Below are positions 58,442 through 64,000 of a stretch of DNA of 64,000 nucleotides, piece after piece (position 1 is the stretch's first letter; every line of letters begins with the position of its first letter). The notes beneath the pieces are model-generated. The model searched no databases. It had not been told where the DNA came from and saw nothing but the letters and a program-made list of their open reading frames with translations. Made by a program: the position numbers and the translations under genes. Location: positions 1 to 64,000 of the forward strand of contig CANQFB010000005.1 of NCBI GenBank assembly GCA_947598205.1, written 5' to 3'. The DNA is from an uncultured Clostridia bacterium (GTDB taxonomy: Bacteria > Bacillota > Clostridia > Christensenellales > Borkfalkiaceae).

Positions 58442-59689
58442 TTACTTCCCTTTGACGCGGGCGACGTCGATGTTATCCTTCTTCCTATCAGAGAGGGCCT
58501 TGATGGGGTGATCGGAATTTTGCACGCGATAGTCTTGCCCCAGCTTCAAGATTGCCTTCTCGATGACGGTGTGCGTGCCCACCTTCTCGGGCGCGCCGTT
58601 GATCTTCGCGTTATAGGAGAAATAGCGGAAGCCGTCGGGCACCTTGTCGAGCTCCTCCCATCCCTCTTCGACGCCCGTAAGGCGCACGCTCTTCAGAATT
58701 TCGCGGATATACTCCTTCTGCGGGCGAAGTTTCAGGAGCTCGGGGAACTTGCCGCCCTCGGGGAGCACCTGTTGCCAGACCTTGCCCTCGTACGTCTTGA
58801 GAAGGTCGGCGGCCTCGTGAAGGTGGCAGACTTCCTCCTCGAAGTGCTGTTCCCACACCCCCTTGATGCGCTCGTCCTTCTCGTCCATATAGCACGAATA
58901 ATAGAGGTAGCACTCGGTGTATTCATTCATAAGAAGACACTCGAACTCGGACATGGTGGGGTCTTTTAAGCTCCCGTAGCCCGTAACATGCTGTTCCTCG
59001 ATCATCGCGATCTCGTTGTAGAGCTTTCTGCCGAGGGGCGAGGCATAGAGGTTGGCGACGTTCATATAGTAGTTCATCGTCTGCTGTTCGGCGCCCGTGA
59101 TGATGTTGACGTTGAGCTTGGTCTTGAGATCGGAGAGATACCCGTTGAGGTAGAAGTTCACGTCGTCGTTCGGATGGCGGTATTCGGCGACGGTGGGCCG
59201 TCCGGGCATGATCTCGGTGTAAGAGCCGACGAGCTTCTTCGGGTCGCCACCCTTCTCCAGCTCCATGAGGTCGCTGTAGCGGTAGAGGTGGTCGAAATCC
59301 TCGAGGAGGGCGAAATCGAGCTGTTTTTTCACGTAAGAATTCTTTTCGCCGATCGCAAGGTTGGCGGTGAGGTCGACGGCGAGCTGTTCGTAGCCGATGG
59401 TGTGTTCCAAGATGCTCTCGTCGGCGGGCTTAAGGCTTGCAATGCGCTTTTGCTGGATCTGTTCCCCCCTGCGCATGCGGGCGAGACGGCGGCGCACGTC
59501 GTTATTCGCGCACATGCGGGTGAAGGAATTGGAGAGGCGCACGCTCTCGAACTCCGTGCCGTTCATGAGGATGACGCGGGTGCGGGTGTAGGGGTCCACC
59601 TCGTTCTTGTCGTAGGGCTTTACGAGCACTTTGTTCCATGAAGTAAAAACTTTGTCCGCCTTTTGCGGCTTCAATTCAAACGGATCCAT
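58442..59689 (-). CDS. ferritin-like helical protein, possible di-metal site, unknown family
   Basis: 415 residues, mostly long helices. Ligand-type motifs recur at helical spacing: GYEQLAVDLTANLAIGEKNS, LLEDFDHLYRY, AEQQTMNYYMN, EIAMIEEQHVTGY (ExxH), ECLLMNEYTECYLYYSCYMDE and HFEEEVCHLHEAADLL (ExxH). This is the Glu/His pattern of ferritin-like di-iron or di-manganese proteins such as rubrerythrin or manganese catalase, but it is no family I can name. There are no cysteine pairs for a rubredoxin centre. AGGAGG precedes the ATG. The upstream sequence fits a forespore sigma-F promoter better than sigma-A, so a role in spores is suggested. Confidence 0.85.
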   Translation of the reverse strand: MDPFELKPQKADKVFTSWNKVLVKPYDKNEVDPYTRTRVILMNGTEFESVRLSNSFTRMCANNDVRRRLARMRRGEQIQQKRIASLKPADESILEHTIGYEQLAVDLTANLAIGEKNSYVKKQLDFALLEDFDHLYRYSDLMELEKGGDPKKLVGSYTEIMPGRPTVAEYRHPNDDVNFYLNGYLSDLKTKLNVNIITGAEQQTMNYYMNVANLYASPLGRKLYNEIAMIEEQHVTGYGSLKDPTMSEFECLLMNEYTECYLYYSCYMDEKDERIKGVWEQHFEEEVCHLHEAADLLKTYEGKVWQQVLPEGGKFPELLKLRPQKEYIREILKSVRLTGVEEGWEELDKVPDGFRYFSYNAKINGAPEKVGTHTVIEKAILKLGQDYRVQNSDHPIKALSDRKKDNIDVARVKGK

Positions 59690-59710
59690 TTGAACCTCCT
59701 TTATGCGGAA

Positions 59711-59739
59711 AGTTTTACCAAATGCGGAAAAAAGTATGC
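59711..59739 (-). promoter_or_regulatory. sigma-F-like promoter of the ferritin-like gene
   Basis: Minus strand: GCATA, 15-bp spacer, GGTAAAACT, matching the forespore consensus GYATA-N15-GGnnAnAnT at every defined position. Start near 59704, just above the AGGAGG. No sigma-A promoter is visible. Confidence 0.55.
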
Positions 59740-59745
59740 CGAGGA

Positions 59746-59774
59746 TTGCAAAACGGTGAAAAAGTTGTTATAAT
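59746..59774 (+). promoter_or_regulatory. promoter of the nucleosidase gene
   Basis: TTGCAA, 17-bp spacer, TATAAT on the plus strand, back to back with the sigma-F-like promoter. Confidence 0.8.
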
Positions 59775-59802
59775 AAGAAAAAAACGGAGGAAGAAAGCTG
59801 GC

Positions 59803-60456
59803 ATGATCGGCGTCGTCGTCGCGCTCGGGCGCGAAGCGGAAATCTTAAACGGCGAACTCAAGACGCAAAAGAGGCATACCATGTACGGGAAGGAGGCGCT
59901 CGTCGGCACATTCCGCGGCCACCATGTCGCGGTGTGCATCTCGGGCGTCGGGAAGGTAAATGCCGCGGCGGGCGCATGCGCCGCGCTCTCTTTGGGTGCG
60001 GAAAAACTTTTCAACTTCGGCGTCGCGGGGGGCTTAAAGCCCGACACTACCGCGGTGGGCGAAGTGTTTCTCATCGAAAAGGCCGTGCAATACGATTTCG
60101 ACTGCGCCGAGATCAACGGCACTTCGATCGGCGTGCTCGATGGCGAAACGGATTGCTTTCTGCCCCTCTTCTGCCCCGAAATTTCGCTTGAGCGGCGCAT
60201 TTTGGGCACGGGAGACCGCTTCAACGATGACGCTACCGACCACGCACTTCTGCTCTCTCTCGGCTGCGGCGTGCGCGATATGGAAGCGGGCGCGATCGCC
60301 GAAGTCGCCAAATATGCGGGCGTGCCCTTCACTTCGGTAAAGGCGATCTCCGACGTGTACGGTTCGGGCTCGACATCGGAACAATATACGCAAAATATGC
60401 AACGCGCTCTCGCGGCCCTCAAAGCCCGCCTCGGCGAAATTTTCGATAATCTATAA
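59803..60456 (+). CDS. mtnN: 5'-methylthioadenosine/S-adenosylhomocysteine nucleosidase-like protein
   Basis: 217 residues, purine-nucleoside-phosphorylase fold. MIGVVVALGREAEILNGEL start, ISGVGKVNAAAGACAAL, NFGVAGGL, the substrate Glu in RDMEAGAIAEVA and catalytic Asp in VKAISDVYG match MTA/SAH nucleosidase. It would split methylthioadenosine or S-adenosylhomocysteine to adenine and thioribose products; a related nucleoside hydrolase cannot be excluded. The ATG at 59803 is chosen; GGAGG lies 12 nt upstream, rather far. Confidence 0.85.
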   Translation: MIGVVVALGREAEILNGELKTQKRHTMYGKEALVGTFRGHHVAVCISGVGKVNAAAGACAALSLGAEKLFNFGVAGGLKPDTTAVGEVFLIEKAVQYDFDCAEINGTSIGVLDGETDCFLPLFCPEISLERRILGTGDRFNDDATDHALLLSLGCGVRDMEAGAIAEVAKYAGVPFTSVKAISDVYGSGSTSEQYTQNMQRALAALKARLGEIFDNL

Positions 60457-60469
60457 ATCGTCTTATAAG

Positions 60470-60790
60470 CGTTAATCACGTCATGCTGAGCCGCCGAGGA
60501 ACGAGGCAGAAGCATCACCGCATTCTAATCACGTCATGCTGAGCCGCCGAGGAACGAGGCGTGTCGAAGCATCACCGCATTCTAATCACGTCATGCTGAG
60601 CCGCCACCGCGTCATTCTGCCCCGTGCGAGGCTTCTATTTGTAGACTAAGCACGGCACGAGCGCCAACGGCGCGAAGTAGCGAAGCGAAGAATCCCTTAC
60701 TACGAAGTCCGCGTTTTCTACTTGGGGGATCCTTCGAGGATAAGCTCGCGCGAACTGCGTAATACAATTCGGCTCAGGATGACGCGATCA
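60470..60790. repeat. R1 and R2 repeat array
   Basis: Three R1 left arms in a row (cgtcatgctgagccgccgag, 60479, 60529 and 60588) with aagcatcaccgcattctaat between them, then an R2 unit (60609-60785) with arms cgtcattctgc ... gaagaatccct and tgggggatccttcgaggata ... ggctcaggatgacgcg. No gene is visible between 60457 and 60809. Confidence 0.85.
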
Positions 60791-60809
60791 AACGAAAAAG
60801 GAGGATACC

Positions 60810-61478
60810 ATGATCGATCTCGGCGATTGGAAAGAGCCACTTGCGCCCCTCTTCGCGGACGAACGCTACAAAAAGATCCGCGAATTTCTGAAGTACGAAT
60901 ATTCGCATTACATCGTCTATCCCGACATGTATGATTTGTACAACTGCTTCCGCTTCACACCTTTTGCGAACGTGAAGGCCGTCCTCCTCGGGCAAGATCC
61001 CTATCACGAGCCGGGGCAGGCGCACGGGCTGTGTTTCTCGGTGAAGAAGGGCGTCCCCAAGCCCCCGTCGCTCGAAAATATGCTTAAAGAGCTCAAGAGC
61101 GACCTTGGCTTCGACCCTCCCGCCTCGGGAGACCTCACCAAATGGGCGAAGGAGGGCGTCCTGCTTTTGAACACCGCGCTCACCGTGCGCGAGCATCAGG
61201 CCAATTCCCACGCTAACTGCGGGTGGAGTTGGTTCACGGATAGTGTCATCTCGATTTTGAGCGAGCAAAAGACAAACCTCGTATTCATTTTGTGGGGCGG
61301 CAATGCGCGGCGGAAGAAGCCCCTCATTGACCAAACGAAGCACCTCATTCTAGAATGTGCGCACCCCTCGCCCCTCTCGGCGTACAACGGATTTTTCGGT
61401 TGCCGTCATTTCTCGAAGACGAACGACTACCTCGTCTCCCACGGCATCCCCCCCATCGACTGGAATTTGAAGGAGTGA
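60810..61478 (+). CDS. ung: uracil-DNA glycosylase, family 1
   Basis: 222 residues. The water-activating GQDPYHEPGQAHGLCFSV, LLLNTALTVREHQANSH, LWGGNARRKK and the DNA-clamping HPSPLSAYNGFFGCRHF are all intact. It removes uracil from DNA, complementing the dut gene elsewhere in the window. AAAGGAGGATACC precedes the ATG. Confidence 0.98.
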   Translation: MIDLGDWKEPLAPLFADERYKKIREFLKYEYSHYIVYPDMYDLYNCFRFTPFANVKAVLLGQDPYHEPGQAHGLCFSVKKGVPKPPSLENMLKELKSDLGFDPPASGDLTKWAKEGVLLLNTALTVREHQANSHANCGWSWFTDSVISILSEQKTNLVFILWGGNARRKKPLIDQTKHLILECAHPSPLSAYNGFFGCRHFSKTNDYLVSHGIPPIDWNLKE

Positions 61479-61489
61479 AACGCATCGCG

Positions 61490-61690
61490 CCTCCGTGGAA
61501 GGGGGGCGAAACCCCCTCCTTGGGGAGGGGGAATTGAAGGGGGTGGGTGTACTTTACGTCATGTTGAGCCGCCGAGGCACGAGGCGTGTCGAAACATCAC
61601 CACATTTTTCTCACGTCATGTTGCCCCGCGCGCATTCTAATTTGCACAAAGCGCGGGGCGGAATGACGAATTAGAGCGTCGGGGCGTTCC
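61490..61690. repeat. R3 and R1 repeats after ung
   Basis: gcctccgtggaaggggggcg and ccccctccttggggaggggg (R3, to about 61545), then R1 arms cgtcatgttgagccgccgag (about 61558) and a partial copy with gcggggcggaatgacg (to about 61672). No gene is visible between 61479 and 61759. Confidence 0.8.
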
Positions 61691-61759
61691 CTAATTACGT
61701 CGGATTTGAAAGCTTTCGCCTCATATTAAAAAAACATGGCTTGTTTGCCATGCTTTTCG

Positions 61760-63076
61760 TTATTTGCGTTTGATACGCAACTTCCTTTTCGGTCTCTCGG
61801 GCTTCCCCTCTCCAAGGGGGAAGCTGTCGCCGACAGGCGACTGATGGAGATCCAAGGCCTCCCCCTCCTCAAGGGGGAAGCTGTCGCCGACAGGCGACTG
61901 ATGGGGGTTCGCTTCTTCAACTTCCACGCTCGTCTCGGCAGGTTCGGCCTTGCCGCCCTCCTCCTTGAGCGCCTCTTTCTCATCCAAAGCGGAGCGAGCG
62001 GAGCTTTCCTCTTGCTCCTTCGGCTTATCCTTTGCGGCGTCTTTGCCGCGGGGGCGGCCTTCCTCCTCGTCGTCGGGCTTCTTGGTCTCGATAAAGATGG
62101 CGTGCGACCTGCTTTCCTCGCCGCTCTCAAAGACCTTCACCATCGTGTTCTTCTCGGGCTCTTGCCCTTCGGGGATCTCCGTCTTGTCGATGAACCCCTT
62201 CTCGTCGAACCGATAGGCATACCCGCGGTAGTAGATGGTCTCCTTGAACTCCGCACGCATCTCCTTCGCCGCGTCTTCGCCCCCTTCGATCGCCTCGAGG
62301 AGCTTCTTCCTTCTTGCATCCTCGCATTTTTCGATCTTGCGCGAAACGGCGTCCGCCATGATGAGGCAGTATAAGAGCGCCACCACCGTGATAATGCCCG
62401 AATAGGATTGCAGGAACATGATGACGATCCCGACCCCCTTCACTCTCGTCCCCCTGTAGACGCCTATCACGTCCTCGAAGGTCGCATGGTAGCTGTCTTC
62501 CGTCTCGTTCGCATCGCCGCACGTCGTCAGCTTCAGATCGGCGCCGTGCCCTTCAATGTTCACGATGCGGTGGATGATGGTGTATCCGCGATCGTTTCGG
62601 TAGGCTACAACGTCGAACCGCTTCAGATCGGCAGGCGAGTTCACCTTGTCGAGAATGATAATATCGTATTGTTGGAAGCGGTTTGGCTTCTCCAACCCCT
62701 CAAGTTCGGCATAATAATGGTTCTTTTCGTTGAGCTCGCTCATAGAACCCGAGGCGACGACGAGGAAGCTCTTCCCGAGCACGGGCCGCCCGTCCGCAAT
62801 GCGCGTCACGAGGGAGAAGATGAAGATGGGGATCACGATCGCGAGAAAGAGCACGAAGAGGGTGGTCTTGATGGCAGAAAAGATCTTCTTGCGCTTTTTG
62901 ACCTTGGGGTTTCTCGCCTTGATGGCCTCGTCGATGAGCTCAATATCGCGCTTACCCGCTTCGATCTGGGCATTGGTGGAACGCGCATGCGAAAAGTATA
63001 GAATGGTGAATACTGCCGCAAAGCAAGCGACGCCCGCAAGCGTCGCGATGATAGACAAGATCTCGAGAGTGGACAT
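61760..63076 (-). CDS. signal peptidase I of the SipW (ER/archaeal) type
   Basis: 438 residues. Two N-terminal helices (about 5-28 and 66-92), catalytic Ser in VVASGSMSELNE (about 110) and His in YTIIHRIVNIEG in place of the usual bacterial Lys, then a second membrane helix (about 215-240): the Ser-His signal peptidase class. The C-terminal 190 residues are charged and cytoplasmic. Near the end the sequence HQSPVGDSFPL appears twice because two R3 repeats lie in frame within the gene (61798-61910); it then closes RPKRKLRIKRK. The ATG at 63076 is six bases below a TATAAT, with no ribosome binding site. Confidence 0.93.
   Translation of the reverse strand: MSTLEILSIIATLAGVACFAAVFTILYFSHARSTNAQIEAGKRDIELIDEAIKARNPKVKKRKKIFSAIKTTLFVLFLAIVIPIFIFSLVTRIADGRPVLGKSFLVVASGSMSELNEKNHYYAELEGLEKPNRFQQYDIIILDKVNSPADLKRFDVVAYRNDRGYTIIHRIVNIEGHGADLKLTTCGDANETEDSYHATFEDVIGVYRGTRVKGVGIVIMFLQSYSGIITVVALLYCLIMADAVSRKIEKCEDARRKKLLEAIEGGEDAAKEMRAEFKETIYYRGYAYRFDEKGFIDKTEIPEGQEPEKNTMVKVFESGEESRSHAIFIETKKPDDEEEGRPRGKDAAKDKPKEQEESSARSALDEKEALKEEGGKAEPAETSVEVEEANPHQSPVGDSFPLEEGEALDLHQSPVGDSFPLGEGKPERPKRKLRIKRK
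61798..61910. repeat. two R3 repeats inside the signal peptidase gene
   Basis: Two copies of gggggaagctgtcgccgaca-ggcgactgatgg, about 58 bp apart, read in frame as HQSPVGDSFPL. The same unit lies outside genes at 63140-63260 and 63640-63800. Confidence 0.92.
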
Positions 63077-63082
63077 GGTTTA

Positions 63083-63111
63083 ATTATACCACCCCCCTCC
63101 CTCTTTGTCAA
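63083..63111 (-). promoter_or_regulatory. promoter of the signal peptidase gene
   Basis: Minus strand: perfect TTGACA, 17-bp G-rich spacer, perfect TATAAT, ending six bases from the ATG; a leaderless message is implied. Confidence 0.85.
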
Positions 63112-63124
63112 GAGCTGATGGCGA

Positions 63125-63905
63125 TATAACTAATGGAGGTTGGCCTACCCCTTTTTAAGGGGGAGGCTGTCACCGACAGGTGACTGATGGGGGCTCAAGG
63201 CCTACCCCACCTCGGGAGGGAGGCTGTCACCGATAGGTGACTGGTGGGGGTTCAAGGCGCCTCCGTGGGAGGAACCGCGGGTGGTTGCTGTCATTCCGAG
63301 CCCCACAGGGGCGAGAGAATCACGTCATGTTGAGCGAAGTCGAAACATCACCGCATTCTTTTTACGTCATGTTGAGCGAAGTCGAAACATCACCTTGTTA
63401 CAATGTGGTGACCCTTCGACAGGCTCAGGGTGACGAATTCGTACCCACCCCTGTCTCACGCGGGTAGAGCCCCGCGTTCGGTCAGCGTTCGCGCGGACGT
63501 ATGCGCTCACTCACCGCAAAACGCCGCACACGGCACACTGTGCCGATGTGCAGAATTGCGTTTTGCGACCCCCTCCTCGGGAGGGGGCATGGCGCCTCCG
63601 TGGGAGGAGCTGTCACGCGAGAGCGTGACTGATGGGGGTTCAAGGCCTACCCCTTTCCAAGGGGGAGGCTGTCGCCGACAGGCGACTGATGGGGGTTCAA
63701 GGCGCCTCCGTGGGAGGGGGCATGGCGCCTCCGTGGGAGAAGCTGTCACGCGAGAGCGTGACTGATGGGGGTTCAAGGCCTACCCCTTTTCAAGGGGGAG
63801 GCTCCGCGCTAGCGGTGGTGGGGGTTAAGCTCCTCAACTCCCCCACCCGTCACGGCTTCGCCGTGCCACCCTCCCCCTCGCAAGCGAAGGGTAGGGCTCT
63901 CCACC
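63125..63905. repeat. dense R3/R1 repeat field
   Basis: At least five R3 units (63140, 63205, 63575, 63640, 63720 and a variant at 63790-63890) in direct and inverted order, with two R1 units (63323-63430) among them. Individual R3 units vary in core: tgtcaccgacaggtgac, tgtcgccgacaggcgac, tgtcacgcgagagcgtgac. Each keeps its own dyad, so compensating changes preserve the hairpin. No gene is visible between 63112 and 63912. Confidence 0.85.
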
Positions 63906-63912
63906 AACCAAC

Positions 63913-63941
63913 AAAAAAAGCGTACGCGGGGCGTACGCTTT
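63913..63941 (-). terminator. terminator of the gene entering from the right edge
   Basis: AAAGCGTACGC (63917-63927) with GCGTACGCTTT (63931-63941), GGG loop, followed by T7 on the minus strand. Confidence 0.92.
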
Positions 63942-63954
63942 AGATATTCAATTC

Positions 63955-64000
63955 CTATCTCTGTTCCGCCGTCATGTAGAGCGTGAACCGCGGGTGCTCT
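63955..64000 (-). CDS. C-terminal fragment of a gene extending beyond the window
   Basis: One minus-strand frame reads EHPRFTLYMTAEQR then a TAG stop (63955-63957), 13 bp before a strong terminator. Too short to identify. The frame choice rests on the stop-terminator spacing. Confidence 0.5.
   Translation of the reverse strand, partial: EHPRFTLYMTAEQR

Noticed and set aside
63125..63905. Possible CRISPR array
   Set aside because: The repeated units vary in sequence and orientation, are themselves palindromic, and are not separated by uniform unique spacers; no cas gene is present.

Overview
The window looks like the chromosome of an uncultured, spore-forming, probably gut-associated Clostridia (Firmicutes), moderately GC-rich by eye. 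Reasons: a complete pro-sigma-K gene, type III glutamine synthetase, RqcP, a Zn-macrodomain/SirTM pair, many sigma-A promoters of the TTGACA-17-TATAAT type, strong AGGAGG ribosome binding sites, and several very large secreted lipoproteins or surface proteins with InlB-type (Listeria-Bacteroides) repeats. A Christensenellales-like lineage is a guess. I see no tRNA, rRNA, prophage, transposase or CRISPR array.

Layout. 0.4-22 kb, minus strand: an envelope region with a 3451-residue InlB-repeat lipoprotein, a two-gene thiol-redox cassette (membrane protein ending in a CD1871A-like CXXC module, then a polyferredoxin-TlpA fusion), and two large surface proteins. The second surface protein is translationally coupled to an HxlR regulator. 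22-24.4 kb, plus strand: a cupin, then the Zn-macrodomain and SirTM (class M sirtuin) ADP-ribosylation pair. 24.4-27.3 kb: an autoregulated TetR / small membrane protein / ABC transporter operon. 27.5-30.4 kb: an ECF sigma factor, an RsgI-like anti-sigma with a poly-aspartate tail, and a lipoprotein. 30.6-42 kb: housekeeping core with rpoC and rpoB on minus, and rqcP, ispDF and radA on plus. 42-52.3 kb, mostly minus: a TerB-like helical protein, trmB, a lipoprotein with dut, an XRE membrane regulator, an APH-type kinase, GSIII, sigK, a PH-like membrane protein and aspS. 52.4-54.2 kb: an XRE repressor diverging from a zinc-ribbon membrane protein across three evenly spaced operators. 54.4-63.1 kb: a MATE pump with an attenuator-like leader, a RecD-like helicase, a small lipoprotein, a ferritin-like protein with a sigma-F-like promoter, an MTA/SAH nucleosidase, ung, and a SipW-type signal peptidase. 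63.1-64 kb: a dense field of repeats, then the tail of a gene that runs off the window.

Three families of palindromic intergenic repeats recur. R1 is the 'gtcatgttgagcgaagtcga ... cttcgacaggctcag' type. R2 is the 'gtcattccgag ... ggggatcctcg ... gatgac' type. R3 is the 'ccccctc/gaggggg + agctgtcgccgacaggcgac' type. They fill most gaps and in places extend into genes: they encode part of the signal peptidase tail and supply stop codons to at least two other genes.

The points most worth following are: a perfect internal Shine-Dalgarno and start inside the 1301-residue surface protein; three AGAC-N7-GTCT operators spaced exactly 29 bp apart; mutually exclusive hairpins ahead of the MATE gene; the polyferredoxin-thioredoxin/CXXC cassette; the SirTM-macrodomain pair without its usual lipoyl partners; the forespore-type promoter on an unrecognised ferritin-like gene; and two apparently leaderless genes.
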